Of a DNA stretch of 64,000 nucleotides, positions 1-9,636 are shown piece after piece. Location: the NCBI RefSeq assembly GCF_003590875.1, contig NZ_QYUN01000002.1, positions 434,001 to 498,000 on the forward strand, in the 5' to 3' direction. A program made the translations under genes and the position numbers. The DNA comes from Noviherbaspirillum cavernae (lineage in GTDB: Bacteria; Pseudomonadota; Gammaproteobacteria; Burkholderiales; Burkholderiaceae_D). The notes under the pieces were generated by a model. That model searched no databases. It saw nothing but the letters and a program-made list of their open reading frames with translations, and was not told where the DNA came from. The stretch's first letter is position 1. Each line of letters opens with the position of its first letter.

Positions 1-168
1 TCTCATCGCGACATCGACCGCATCATCGACAAGCTCAGGGCCGTTACCGCGCAGCAGGTGCAATCCGTTGCGCAGCGATATTTCAAGGATGAGAGCCTGA
101 CGGTGGCGACGCTGGTGCCGCTGCCCTTGTCCGAAAAGAAGCCGCCGCCAGCCAGTCTGCGGCACTGA
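1..168 (+). CDS. M16 family peptidase, C-terminal fragment
   Basis: This is the last 55 codons of a gene that begins upstream of the window; the frame is open from base 1 to TGA at 166-168. The C-terminal text (alternating charged helix, then a strand 'LTVATLVP' and a Pro/Lys-rich tail) is what the end of an M16 (pitrilysin/insulinase-like) subunit looks like. The next gene on the same strand is another M16 protein, which supports a tandem pair in which this upstream copy would carry the zinc site. The catalytic part lies outside the window, so this is an inference from context. Confidence 0.6.
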   Translation, partial: SHRDIDRIIDKLRAVTAQQVQSVAQRYFKDESLTVATLVPLPLSEKKPPPASLRH

Positions 169-252
169 TTGACGAATGACCTTGCGTTGCCCGGGGCGGC
201 GAGTCGTCCCGAGTCCCGATGACGCATTTGCGGTCGTAACCTTGGCTCCAAT

Positions 253-1569
253 ATGAAAAAACTGATAGTCGCGATTGCGCTGGTGGCCAGCGCGAGTGCA
301 CATGCCGCGCTGCAAATCCAGACGTGGACGCTGGAAAACGGCGCGCGCGTGCTTTTTGTGGAAAACCACTCGATACCGATGTTCGATGTCAGCGTCGAAT
401 TCGACGCGGGATCACGGCGGGATCCACAAGGCAAGACCGGCACGGCGTCGATCACCAATGCGATGCTGGCGCGCGGCTTGCGCGCCGTCGATGCGCCGGT
501 TGCCGAGCCGGCAATGACGGAGGCGCAGATCTCGGATGCGCTGGCCGATACCGCTGCACAGCGTGGCGGCGGAGCCGGCATCGACCGCGCCGGCGCAAGC
601 TTGCGGACGCTCTCCAGTCGCGCCGAGCGCGATACGGCGATTGCCTTGCTGGCGCGGCTGCTTGCGCAACCGAGCTTTCCGGAAAACCTGCTGGTGCGCG
701 ACAAGGCGCGCATCATCGCGGGCATCAGGGAAGACGACACCAAGCCCGAATCCATCGCGGGCAAGACGTTCTGGCGCGTGCTGTACGGCGCACATCCTTA
801 CGCCAGACGCGAGACGGCGGAATCGGTTGAGGCGATCACTCGCAATGACCTCGTCGATTTTCATCGCGCGCATTACGTCGCCAACCGCGCGGTGGTCGCG
901 ATGATCGGCGACGTCACGCGTGCCGATGCGGAAGCGATCGCGAGGCAATTGACGAGCCGCTTGCCGCAAGGCGCGCCGCTGCCCACGATGCCGGAAGTGC
1001 CCGCGCCGCATGGACAGGAAGAAAATATCGCGCATCCGGCGTCGCAGGCGCACATCATGATGGGCGTGCCCGCATTGGCGCGCGGCGATGCGGATTTTTT
1101 TCCGTTGACGGTCGGGAATTATGTGCTGGGCGGCGGCGGATTCGTGTCGCGTCTGACGCGAGAGGTGCGCGAAAAGCGCGGCCTGTCCTACAGTGTCTAC
1201 AGCTACTTCAACCCGCTGGCGCAGGAAGGACCGTTTCAGATCGGCTTGCAGACACAGAAAGAGCAATCCGGCGAGGCGCTGAAGGTGGTGCACGACACGC
1301 TGGCGACATTCCTGCGTGACGGCCCGACGCCGCAGGAAGTGCAGGCGGCCAAGGACAACCTGATAGGCGGATTTGCGTTGCGCATCGACAATAACCGCAA
1401 GATTCTCGACAACATTGCGATGATCGGTTTTTACAATCTGCCACTCGATTACCTTGATACATGGACGGCGAATGTCGCCAAGGTCACGGCATCGGATATC
1501 AAGACGGCATTCAACCGGAAAATCGCGCCCGGCAAGCTGGCGACGGTAGTGGTGGGGAACGGGAAATAG
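253..1569 (+). CDS. M16 family peptidase-like protein, probably non-catalytic subunit
   Basis: A 438-residue exported protein with a signal peptide (about residues 1-19, cleavage near AHA). The fold is that of M16 metallopeptidases: an N-terminal half and a C-terminal half, the latter with the substrate-binding Arg/Tyr element 'LTREVREKRGLSY' at 301-313. The zinc motif HxxEH expected near residues 61-75 is absent; the text there is 'GTASITNAMLARG'. In bacterial M16B pairs one subunit has the zinc site and the other has the Arg/Tyr element. This gene looks like the second type, partnered with the gene ending 84 bases upstream. It likely acts in the periplasm as half of a heterodimeric peptidase. 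Confidence 0.85.
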   Translation: MKKLIVAIALVASASAHAALQIQTWTLENGARVLFVENHSIPMFDVSVEFDAGSRRDPQGKTGTASITNAMLARGLRAVDAPVAEPAMTEAQISDALADTAAQRGGGAGIDRAGASLRTLSSRAERDTAIALLARLLAQPSFPENLLVRDKARIIAGIREDDTKPESIAGKTFWRVLYGAHPYARRETAESVEAITRNDLVDFHRAHYVANRAVVAMIGDVTRADAEAIARQLTSRLPQGAPLPTMPEVPAPHGQEENIAHPASQAHIMMGVPALARGDADFFPLTVGNYVLGGGGFVSRLTREVREKRGLSYSVYSYFNPLAQEGPFQIGLQTQKEQSGEALKVVHDTLATFLRDGPTPQEVQAAKDNLIGGFALRIDNNRKILDNIAMIGFYNLPLDYLDTWTANVAKVTASDIKTAFNRKIAPGKLATVVVGNGK

Positions 1570-1576
1570 CAGGCAG

Positions 1577-2245
1577 ATGGCAATGCAGAAAAAAACAATC
1601 AGGAAGTCATCGCCGGCGCGCGGCGGCCATTCCAGCGTGCCGCGTCAGGTGCGGATCATCGGCGGCCAGTGGAAGCGCACGCCATTGGCGGTGTCGGAAG
1701 CGGAAGGCTTGCGGCCGACGCCCGACCGGGTGCGCGAAACGGTGTTTAACTGGATCAATCATTTGTTCGATGGCACATGGCATGATGTGTCGTGCCTGGA
1801 CCTGTTCGCCGGCACCGGGGCGCTCGGATTCGAAGCCGCCAGCCGAGGCGCCGCGCGCGTCGTGATGATTGAATCGAATATGCAAGCGGTCCGGCAATTG
1901 GAGGCAACCAGGGCTAAACTGAAAGCGGAACAGATCGACATCGTGCGCGGCGACGCACTGTCAGCGGCGCAGCGACTGGCTTCCCGTGCAGGCACTGGCG
2001 GAGCGCGGTTCGACGTGATCTTCCTCGATCCACCGTATCATCAGGACTTGATCGGCAAGATGCTGCCCTTGTGCAGTCCGCTGCTGTCCGAAGGAGGTTT
2101 GGTATATGTCGAGGCAGAGGAGGCGCTGGACAGCGGAGATGTGCCGGAATGGCTTCACGGCTGGCAGGTGGTTCGCGCCGACAAGGCCGGCATGGTTTTT
2201 TATCACTTGCTGCAACGCAATACATCGCCTCATTTTGAGGCATAA
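1577..2245 (+). CDS. rsmD: 16S rRNA (guanine(966)-N(2))-methyltransferase RsmD
   Basis: A 222-residue SAM-dependent methyltransferase that modifies G966 of 16S rRNA in the assembled 30S subunit. The family signatures are present: 'RPTPDRVRETVFNW' at 46-59, the SAM-binding loop 'DLFAGTGALGFEA' at 75-87, and the catalytic N-methyltransferase motif DPPY at 151-154. It starts 7 bases after the M16 gene and is followed 30 bases later by coaD. The rsmD-coaD pairing is widespread in proteobacteria and supports the call. Confidence 0.95.
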   Translation: MAMQKKTIRKSSPARGGHSSVPRQVRIIGGQWKRTPLAVSEAEGLRPTPDRVRETVFNWINHLFDGTWHDVSCLDLFAGTGALGFEAASRGAARVVMIESNMQAVRQLEATRAKLKAEQIDIVRGDALSAAQRLASRAGTGGARFDVIFLDPPYHQDLIGKMLPLCSPLLSEGGLVYVEAEEALDSGDVPEWLHGWQVVRADKAGMVFYHLLQRNTSPHFEA

Positions 2246-3062
<817 letters not shown>

Positions 3063-3143
3063 TGCGGGTTCTCTTGCTGCGGGTGCATGCTGACTACTGC
3101 TCCGCGATTTTTCGAATCCGGCCCCTGTCCGGGCGAACGCCCG

Positions 3144-3995
3144 TCAAAACACGAGGGTGACCTCAACCTCCTGCCCCACACGCAGCACCTGTCCTTCCCC
3201 TTCGAGCAATATCGCATTCATGCCGAACGTGATGCCGCCATCGACCTTCGGGTTGACGCGATAAGTCCGCAGGATGTCCAGCGGATCGGGGCCGATCACG
3301 CCGGTGGCCTGGTCGATGGAGGGAATGGGGCAGCGCGGACACGGCTTCACCGGCTTGAGCGAGGCATCGCCGAGCTTGAACGACTCGGCATAATCCTCTT
3401 CAAATGCGTCGATGCCGTTGATCACGATATTCGGCCGGAAGCGGCTCATCGGCAAGGTCGCACGTCCCTGCGCGACCAGCTTGTCATTCAGATCCGCAAG
3501 CGAAGCTTCGGAAATCACCAGCATCGGATAGCCATCCGAGAACAGCGTGGGCGCTTCAACGGCATTGGTCCACTTCTTGTTCGCACTGCGCTGCGCATGC
3601 GGATGAAAACGCACCAGCCGGCATGGCGTGCCCAGAAAGTTGGAAAACCACACCGCAGTCGTCTCGTCGCAGTCGTAGGCCTTGAGCGTATCGTTCCAGA
3701 CGCGCACGTCGCGCGTCGGCGCCTGGTCCGGGTCCGGCAGGTCGAGCGGAATCTCGAGGCCGAGCATGCCGGGCGCGCGCAGCTCCAGCGTGTCGGCCTT
3801 GATGCGCGGCTTGATCAGCGCCATCCGGGGATGGTCGCGCTGCGTGAGGAATTCACCCCGGGCATCGACTACCATCCACTCACGGTCGTAGATATGCTCG
3901 CTCATCAGGCCTGCCTGCGTGAGCGTGGCTTCGCGCAAGGCGATGCCGCCGCAGGATTTGACGGGATACAGATTCAGTTCGGTGAGTATGGGCAT
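3144..3995 (-). CDS. MOSC domain-containing protein (YcbX-like)
   Basis: A 283-residue protein with an N-terminal MOSC beta-barrel ('ELNLYPVKSCGG' at the start is diagnostic) and a C-terminal MOSC domain containing 'RFRPNIVING' and 'KPCPRCPIPSID'. The MOSC conserved Cys, a putative molybdenum cofactor ligand, is present in that stretch. Relatives include E. coli YcbX and the mARC enzymes, which reduce N-hydroxylated compounds with a molybdenum cofactor. Here there is no attached 2Fe-2S domain, so a separate redox partner would be required. It is convergent with the ferredoxin gene. Confidence 0.88.
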   Translation of the reverse strand: MPILTELNLYPVKSCGGIALREATLTQAGLMSEHIYDREWMVVDARGEFLTQRDHPRMALIKPRIKADTLELRAPGMLGLEIPLDLPDPDQAPTRDVRVWNDTLKAYDCDETTAVWFSNFLGTPCRLVRFHPHAQRSANKKWTNAVEAPTLFSDGYPMLVISEASLADLNDKLVAQGRATLPMSRFRPNIVINGIDAFEEDYAESFKLGDASLKPVKPCPRCPIPSIDQATGVIGPDPLDILRTYRVNPKVDGGITFGMNAILLEGEGQVLRVGQEVEVTLVF

Positions 3996-4033
3996 GGTGG
4001 CTTTTCCTGGTTTGGTGCGCGAAGCGGCAGAGG

Positions 4034-4486
4034 CTATTTTCTCTGCGTATTCCTGACTTTTTTGCGCTCTGCCTCAAGGGAGGCCAGCGCGCTATCTATG
4101 CCATCCCAGTTCTCCGCAGCAGCATTGATGGCGTCGACCATGATTTCATTGGCCTTGTCCTGGCTGGCGTAGGTGTTTACCTGGGTGTTCATGCTGGCAA
4201 AATCGCCGGTCGCGATGCCGGTATCAAAATCGATGACCGACAGCGTTGCCCAGCCAATGGACTGGTTCGCCAGCACGGTGGCCATGGCGTTAATCTGTAT
4301 GCGCGCCTTTGCACGGTTCAGCTTTGCGCATAGCGAATTGTATTTTTGTTCGGAGAACTTCCACCCGCCATGCCGCTTGAACGCGGCGGCGATATCATCA
4401 CCTCTGACGCTGGTAATTCTGCATTCGGCATTCACTGACAATGCGGCCATTGAAAGTGCCGCCATCACACACAACTTCGCTTTCAT
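4034..4486 (-). CDS. small exported protein of unknown function
   Basis: A 150-residue protein with a clear Sec signal peptide (about residues 1-20, cleavage after VNA, mature start 'ECRI'). I do not recognise the family. The mature part has two cysteines (one at the mature N-terminus, one in 'NSLCAKL') that could form a disulfide. It is mostly helical, ends in a charged coil (about 130-150) and has no lipobox. It sits alone between the MOSC gene and ychF, both on the same strand. Probably periplasmic. Confidence 0.7.
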   Translation of the reverse strand: MKAKLCVMAALSMAALSVNAECRITSVRGDDIAAAFKRHGGWKFSEQKYNSLCAKLNRAKARIQINAMATVLANQSIGWATLSVIDFDTGIATGDFASMNTQVNTYASQDKANEIMVDAINAAAENWDGIDSALASLEAERKKVRNTQRK

Positions 4487-4596
4487 CTTTATCCTTTTTT
4501 ATTCATGCCGCTCATTTGGCAGCGCAAACAGTTTACACAAACGGCGCGGAACCTGCCCCGGTTCGCCTCGTGATGTTTCCACTGCCGCAAACCCGC

Positions 4597-4631
4597 GAAA
4601 AGAAAACCCCGCCATCTCGGTGATGGCGGGG
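4597..4631 (-). terminator. intrinsic terminator of ychF
   Basis: A 10-bp perfect stem (CCCCGCCATC at 4607-4616 with GATGGCGGGG at 4622-4631) and a 5-base loop. On the minus strand it is followed by a T-rich tract (the complement of 'gaaaagaaaa'). It lies about 40 bases after the ychF stop. Confidence 0.88.
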
Positions 4632-4672
4632 CTTGTCGGCTTTCATGACGTCCGGAGACGTCCGAAGAATGA

Positions 4673-5764
4673 TCAGACGTTGAACAGGAAGTTCAGCACG
4701 TCGCCATCCTTGACGACGTATTCCTTGCCTTCGGCGCGCATCTTGCCCGCTTCCTTCGCGCCCTGTTCGCCCTTGTAAGCGATGTAATCGTCGTAGGAAA
4801 TGGTCTGCGCGCGGATGAAGCCGCGTTCGAAATCGGTATGGATCACGCCGGCAGCCTGCGGTGCCGTCGCGCCGACCGGAACCGTCCATGCGCGCACTTC
4901 CTTGACGCCCGCAGTGAAGTAGGTCTGCAGGCCCAGCAACTTGAACCCGGCGCGAATCAGGCGGTCCAGTCCCGGCTCTTCCATCCCCATGTCGGCAAGG
5001 AAGGCACCTTTGTCTTCGTCGTCGAGATCGGCGATTTCGGCCTCGATCGCGGCGCAGATCGCGACGATCGGTGCGCTCTGCTCCTGCGCGTAGGCGGTCA
5101 GCTGGTCCAGCAAGGGGTTGTTGCTGAAGCCGGTGTCCGATACGTTTGCGACATACATCGCCGGTTTTGCCGTGATCAGGCACATCGATTTGATCAGCGC
5201 CATTTCCTCCGCATCGAGCCCCATGGCGCGTACCGGTTTGGCGTCGTTCAGCTGCGGCAGGATGCGCTCCAGCACGGCGACCAGCTTGATCGCATCCTTG
5301 TCGCCGGATTTCGCCTTCTTGCCCTCGCGGATGATCGCCTTTTCCACGGTGCCCATGTCGGCCAGCGCGAGCTCGGTCTGGATCACGGCGATATCGTCGA
5401 GCGGGCTGACCTTGCCGGCGACGTGCACCACATTCGGATCTTCGAAGCAGCGCACGACATTGACGATGGCATCGGTTTCACGAATGTGCGCGAGGAACTG
5501 ATTGCCGAGTCCCTCGCCTTTGGAGGCGCCCGCCACGAGGCCGGCGATGTCGACGAATTCCACCGTTGCGGGCAGGATGCGCTCGGGCTTGACGATTTCC
5601 GCCAGCGCATTCAGGCGCGAATCCGGCACTTCGACGATACCGACGTTGGGTTCGATCGTGCAGAAGGGATAGTTTTCCGCAGCGATGCCGGCCTTGGTCA
5701 GCGCATTGAACAGAGTGGATTTGCCGACGTTAGGCAGGCCGACGATGCCGCATTTGAGACTCAT
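4673..5764 (-). CDS. ychF: redox-regulated ATPase YchF (Obg-family)
   Basis: A 363-residue ribosome-associated P-loop ATPase of the Obg family. It has Walker A 'GLPNVGKST' (9-17), the switch/G3 element 'DIAGL', and a TGS domain at the C-terminus (about 280-363). The G4 position reads 'NVSD' rather than the GTP-specific NKxD; YchF proteins diverge here and prefer ATP. It is last in the minus-strand run pth-(patatin)-ychF, a conserved pairing with pth in proteobacteria, and is followed by a strong terminator. Confidence 0.97.
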   Translation of the reverse strand: MSLKCGIVGLPNVGKSTLFNALTKAGIAAENYPFCTIEPNVGIVEVPDSRLNALAEIVKPERILPATVEFVDIAGLVAGASKGEGLGNQFLAHIRETDAIVNVVRCFEDPNVVHVAGKVSPLDDIAVIQTELALADMGTVEKAIIREGKKAKSGDKDAIKLVAVLERILPQLNDAKPVRAMGLDAEEMALIKSMCLITAKPAMYVANVSDTGFSNNPLLDQLTAYAQEQSAPIVAICAAIEAEIADLDDEDKGAFLADMGMEEPGLDRLIRAGFKLLGLQTYFTAGVKEVRAWTVPVGATAPQAAGVIHTDFERGFIRAQTISYDDYIAYKGEQGAKEAGKMRAEGKEYVVKDGDVLNFLFNV

Positions 5765-5829
5765 GGTGTGTGTTTCGTTAAGGTATGGAGTAACCCGCTA
5801 TTTTACCGTAGGCGCTCGGATCGACCGGG

Positions 5830-6924
5830 TCAGATGGACTTGACCAGGCGTAAATCGGGCTTCTCGACGAAGGCCGCAAGTTCATCGCGCAGGCGCGCGC
5901 CCTCGCTGATCGCGAGTTTCCAGTTGAGGATGCGGAAGTCATCGTTCGCGCCATAGGACAGGAAATCCTTGCGATCCGGTAGTTTGCCGCGCGACAGGGT
6001 TTGCAGAAATGCACGCGACGGCGAGATCAAAATGACATTGTCGAGCCAGTTCCGGCTGCTTCCGGTGCCGGCGCGCCGCCACGGGAATTGCTTGTCGAAC
6101 CAGCCGGGCACGATGCGTTCGCCGAAATGCGGATACAGCACCAGCCCGCCTTCGGGATTGCCGGCAACGCGAGAATAGGGCAGGGCAAGATGGTAATCGA
6201 TCAGGCCGCCATCCCAGTAGGTGCCGACGGGGGCATGTGCGATGTGTCGCACCGGCTCCATGATGAAGGGCAGCGTGCCCGAGGCCAGCAACGCTGCCGC
6301 GATGTTGTCCGGTAACAGCGGTGCGAAATGCGTGTCGAAGGCATCGAATCGCGCCTTCAGCCAGAAGGCCGGATCCCGGGCGTCGCCGAGTACAACCCGT
6401 TCAAGGTGATGAGCCAGCTGGCTGCGCGAAATCAGATTGCCGAGTACTGCAGCGCTGAAGCCGGCCATTTCGGAGATCTTCAAGCGCGGTGCTTTCAGCA
6501 GTCTGCTGCCGCGTGATGCAAGAATGTGCAGCCGATGGTGCGGGTGTTGCGTGACTTCGGACTCATGTCCGCCCATGAAGTCGCCAAGGAGTTGCTTGCA
6601 GAATTCCGTCACCATGCGCGGCGATGTCCTGGGCGGATAGCGTTGTTCGCTATACAAATCCCCTAGGCGCTGAAATGCCGCGACGGGATCGGCATGGCAG
6701 GCCGCGGCCATCCGCCACGCACCGATCGATGCGCCGATCAGTGTTCGTTCGCGCTGCGCGGACGGCAGCCAGCGGCCGAACAGCCACTGGTCCAGCTTCT
6801 GGAAAATCAATCCCTTCGGTCCGCCGGCAGCGGCTGGAATGATCGCGATGTCCTGCGCCCGCAATCCGTGTTCGCGCAAATGCGCCAGCGCTTTCGGGCC
6901 CGCATGTATCGCGAGGGCGTTCAT
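5830..6924 (-). CDS. patatin-like phospholipase domain protein
   Basis: A 364-residue protein with the patatin layout: the oxyanion loop 'AAGGPKG' (about 33-39), the nucleophile elbow 'GASIGAW' (GxSxG, about 64-70) and a 'DGG' dyad aspartate near residue 238. It is predicted to be a serine lipid acyl hydrolase. There is no signal peptide or obvious membrane segment, so it is probably cytoplasmic or peripheral. It lies between pth and ychF on the same strand, interrupting their usual adjacency. The substrate cannot be read from the sequence. Confidence 0.82.
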   Translation of the reverse strand: MNALAIHAGPKALAHLREHGLRAQDIAIIPAAAGGPKGLIFQKLDQWLFGRWLPSAQRERTLIGASIGAWRMAAACHADPVAAFQRLGDLYSEQRYPPRTSPRMVTEFCKQLLGDFMGGHESEVTQHPHHRLHILASRGSRLLKAPRLKISEMAGFSAAVLGNLISRSQLAHHLERVVLGDARDPAFWLKARFDAFDTHFAPLLPDNIAAALLASGTLPFIMEPVRHIAHAPVGTYWDGGLIDYHLALPYSRVAGNPEGGLVLYPHFGERIVPGWFDKQFPWRRAGTGSSRNWLDNVILISPSRAFLQTLSRGKLPDRKDFLSYGANDDFRILNWKLAISEGARLRDELAAFVEKPDLRLVKSI

Positions 6925-6952
6925 GGTGCTGTGCCGGATTGTCGCGCCTGGC

Positions 6953-7528
6953 TCATTTCGAGGTGTGAAGCTGCATCATCGCCGCCTCGAACTTTCCTTC
7001 GCACAGGAGCGGGACGACAGCGATGCTTTTTTCAATGGCTTCGTCGATCAGCGGCTGCTCTTCCTTGCGCGGGCGGTGCAGCACGAAGTCGACGACTTGC
7101 TGTTGCAGATTGAGCGCGCGCGGATGTCCGATGCCGATCCGCAAGCGCCAGTAATCCTGCGTGCCCAGCGCCGCGGTGATGTCCTTCAAGCCATTGTGTC
7201 CGCCGGACGAGCCGCCTTTCTTGATTTTCGCGGTGCCGGGCGGAAGGTCGAGTTCGTCGTGCACGACCAGGATCTCGTCCGGCGCGAACTTGTAAAAGCG
7301 CGCCAGTGCACCCACCGATTGGCCCGAGCGGTTCATGTAGGTCTGTGGTTCGAGCAGCCAGACATCCTGTCCGGCGATCGACTTTCTGGCGGCCAGCGCG
7401 TGGTAGCGCGACTCGCGTGTCAGGGCGCCGCTGGCGAGCGCATCGACCAGCCAGAATCCTGCGTTGTGGCGGGTCAGTTCGTATTCCGGGCCGGGGTTGC
7501 CGAGGCCGACTATCAGGCGTATGGGCAT
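6953..7528 (-). CDS. pth: peptidyl-tRNA hydrolase
   Basis: A 191-residue enzyme of normal length that frees tRNA from stalled peptidyl-tRNA. The N-terminal signature '[20 protein letters not shown]' carries the catalytic His (TRHN, about 21-24). The '[15 protein letters not shown]' element and the 'RIGIGHPR' block are also present. It follows rplY/ctc and prs on the same strand, the standard prs-rplY-pth-ychF order. Confidence 0.97.
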   Translation of the reverse strand: MPIRLIVGLGNPGPEYELTRHNAGFWLVDALASGALTRESRYHALAARKSIAGQDVWLLEPQTYMNRSGQSVGALARFYKFAPDEILVVHDELDLPPGTAKIKKGGSSGGHNGLKDITAALGTQDYWRLRIGIGHPRALNLQQQVVDFVLHRPRKEEQPLIDEAIEKSIAVVPLLCEGKFEAAMMQLHTSK

Positions 7529-7663
7529 GACGTTTTCGACGGAGTTGTTGAATGCGAGAAAAGCAGATTATCCCGGATATGGACGGTGACCGTCCAACGC
7601 GCTCATGAATGCTTGCGGCACGCTCGGGCGCGCAGGTCAGGGGAGGGCATGCTTGCGAAAAAC

Positions 7664-7693
7664 AAAAAAACCCGCCACGTGCGGCGGGTTTTT
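7664..7693 (-). terminator. intrinsic terminator of rplY
   Basis: A stem CCCGCC (7671-7676)/GGCGGG (7683-7688) flanked by A7 on one side and T5 on the other, so it can terminate in both directions. On the minus strand it lies about 30 bases after the rplY stop. It would separate rplY from pth. Confidence 0.85.
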
Positions 7694-7723
7694 CGATGCT
7701 GCAGCATTGCTGCGAATGCCGGA

Positions 7724-8338
7724 TTACTTCTTTTCTTCCGTATTCTCAGCGTCAGCGCCTTCCGCCGATACCTGGCCTGCGGGGATGCTGGCGGTAGCGA
7801 TGGTCGGATTGTCCTGGCCGCCGTGCGCCACGGCAGTCACGCCCTTGGGCAGTTGAATCTCGGACAGGTGGATCGACTGGCCTGCTTCCATCTTGGACAG
7901 ATCGATTTCGATGAACTCAGGCAGGTCGCCCGGCAGGCAGGACACATCCAGATCGTTCATCACGTGGCTGATGACAGCGGATGACAGTTTCACGGCCGGC
8001 GAGACTTCCGCATTGATGAAGTGCAGAGGCACCTTGGTGTGAAGCTTCTGCTTGGCATCGACGCGCTGGAAGTCGACGTGCATCACGAGTTGCTTGTATG
8101 CGTGTACCTGGAAGTCGCGCAGCAGGACTTTTTCGACCTTGCCTTCGATCTCCATGTCGAGGATCGACGAATGGAATGTTTCCTTCTTCAGTGCGTGGTA
8201 CAGCGCGTTATGGTCGAGCGAGATGGCAACCGGCTCGCTGGTGCCGCCGTAGATGATGCCGGGAGTCTGGCCGGCATTGCGCAGGCGGCGGCTCGCTCCG
8301 GACCCCTGCTCTTTGCGTGGAAATGCGATTACTTTCAT
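7724..8338 (-). CDS. rplY: 50S ribosomal protein L25/general stress protein Ctc
   Basis: A 204-residue long form of L25 (Ctc type) with an N-terminal 5S rRNA-binding L25 domain (about 1-95) and a C-terminal TL5/Ctc beta domain (about 100-190). The tail is acidic and Lys-ending. It binds 5S rRNA in the large subunit. It is downstream of prs on the same strand, 102 bases away with a hairpin between. Confidence 0.95.
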   Translation of the reverse strand: MKVIAFPRKEQGSGASRRLRNAGQTPGIIYGGTSEPVAISLDHNALYHALKKETFHSSILDMEIEGKVEKVLLRDFQVHAYKQLVMHVDFQRVDAKQKLHTKVPLHFINAEVSPAVKLSSAVISHVMNDLDVSCLPGDLPEFIEIDLSKMEAGQSIHLSEIQLPKGVTAVAHGGQDNPTIATASIPAGQVSAEGADAENTEEKK

Positions 8339-8402
8339 TTTATGGCTCCAATGTTTGCAAGGCGCTGCCTTGCGGTGCAGTCCCCCGCGACCAGGGGACG
8401 TG

Positions 8403-8428
8403 AAAACCTGCCTTCATTTGAAGGCAGG
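8403..8428 (-). terminator. hairpin between prs and rplY (possible attenuator)
   Basis: A perfect 9-bp stem (CCTGCCTTC 8407-8415/GAAGGCAGG 8420-8428) with a 4-base loop. On the minus strand it is followed by a short T4 tract only, so termination may be partial. It lies 12 bases after the prs stop. Confidence 0.6.
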
Positions 8429-8440
8429 AAAAAACGGTTG

Positions 8441-9391
8441 TTAGTCCGCGAACAGCGACATCACCGAGTCGCCCTTGGTAATGCGCTTGAACGTCTCGGC
8501 CAGCAGATCCGCGCATGTCAGTTGGCGAATCTTCTCGCAGGCCCGGGCGGCCGGCGACAGGGGAATGGTGTCGGTGACGACCAGTTCGTCCAGCGGCGAA
8601 TTCGTGATGCGCTCGATTGCGGGGCCGGACAGCACAGGGTGGGTACAGTAGGCGATGACCTTCTTCGCGCCGCGGTCCTTCAGGACTTCCGCAGCCTTGG
8701 TCAGGGTGCCTGCGGTATCGACCATGTCGTCCATGATCACGCAGTTGCGGCCTTCGACTTCACCGATGATGTTCATGACTTCCGACACATTCGCCTTCGG
8801 ACGGCGCTTGTCGATGATCGCCAGATCGCAGTCGAGGCGCTTGGCAAGCGCGCGCGCGCGCACCACGCCGCCAACGTCCGGCGACACGACGAGCAGATCT
8901 TCGTACTTCTTGCTCACCAGATCGCTCAACAGGATCGGCGATGCATAAATGTTATCAACCGGAATATCAAAGAAGCCCTGAATCTGGTCGGCGTGCAGAT
9001 CCATGATCAGCACGCGCTCGACACCGGCTTCCTGCAGCATGTTGGCAACAACCTTGGCCGAAATGGCAACACGCGCCGAACGCGGGCGGCGATCCTGACG
9101 TGCATAGCCGAAGTAGGGAATCGCGGCGGTAATGCGACCGGCGGATGCGCGCTTCAAGGCATCGACCATCAGCATGATTTCCATCAGGCTGTCGTTGGTT
9201 GGCGCGCAAGTCGATTGCAGAACGAAGACATCCTTGCCGCGCACGTTCTCGTTGATCTCGACCATGACTTCGCCGTCGGAGAATTTCGAGACAACTGCTT
9301 TGCCGAGGGGAATGCCGAGCTGCTTTGCAACGCCGGCTGCCAGTTCCGGATTGGCATTGCCGGTAAAAACCATCAGGTTCTCAAGGGCCAT
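8441..9391 (-). CDS. prs: ribose-phosphate pyrophosphokinase
   Basis: A 316-residue PRPP synthetase of standard length. It makes PRPP from ribose 5-phosphate and ATP for nucleotide, His, Trp and NAD synthesis. The N-terminal '[13 protein letters not shown]', the '[11 protein letters not shown]' block, the flexible loop with 'IDKRRP' and the PRPP-binding '[14 protein letters not shown]' are all present. It lies just after tRNA-Gln and ispE on the same strand. Confidence 0.97.
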   Translation of the reverse strand: MALENLMVFTGNANPELAAGVAKQLGIPLGKAVVSKFSDGEVMVEINENVRGKDVFVLQSTCAPTNDSLMEIMLMVDALKRASAGRITAAIPYFGYARQDRRPRSARVAISAKVVANMLQEAGVERVLIMDLHADQIQGFFDIPVDNIYASPILLSDLVSKKYEDLLVVSPDVGGVVRARALAKRLDCDLAIIDKRRPKANVSEVMNIIGEVEGRNCVIMDDMVDTAGTLTKAAEVLKDRGAKKVIAYCTHPVLSGPAIERITNSPLDELVVTDTIPLSPAARACEKIRQLTCADLLAETFKRITKGDSVMSLFAD

Positions 9392-9416
9392 GGGATACCT
9401 AGTGCGATCGTGAAAG

Positions 9417-9463
9417 TTAAAAAGCCGCCAGTGCTTGACTGTCTCGTCTTGCAGTGGCGGCTT
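9417..9463 (-). terminator. terminator-like hairpin after tRNA-Gln
   Basis: A 9-bp stem AAGCCGCCA (9422-9430)/TGGCGGCTT (9455-9463). On the minus strand it runs into TTTTT. It lies 32 bases after the 3' end of tRNA-Gln and 30 bases before prs, so it could end the ispE-tRNA transcript or attenuate entry into prs. The loop is long (24 bases). Confidence 0.55.
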
Positions 9464-9495
9464 GATTATTGCGGTCTTGTTGCTTTTGAGTTACT

Positions 9496-9571
9496 GGCAG
9501 GGGAAGAAGGATTCGAACCTTCGAATGCCGGAATCAAAATCCGGTGCCTTGACCAACTTGGCGACTCCCCT
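9496..9571 (-). tRNA. tRNA-Gln (anticodon TTG)
   Basis: A 76-base tRNA with encoded CCA. On the minus strand the acceptor stem is AGGGGAG paired with TTCCCCT. The anticodon stem-loop is CCGGA-TTTTGAT-TCCGG, giving anticodon TTG (reads CAA/CAG). The T-arm has the expected GGTTCGAATCC loop. It sits in the ispE-prs gap on the same strand, as in many betaproteobacteria. Confidence 0.97.
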
Positions 9572-9636
9572 ACACAACCGGGTGTCTGTCGTCACACCTT
9601 TGCGCTTGCACGATGCAACGTCAAACAAATTCTTGG

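Noticed and set aside
7664..7693. The rplY terminator hairpin as a small RNA gene
   Set aside because: It is short, has a T-run on both sides and sits just after a stop codon; a simple bidirectional terminator explains it.
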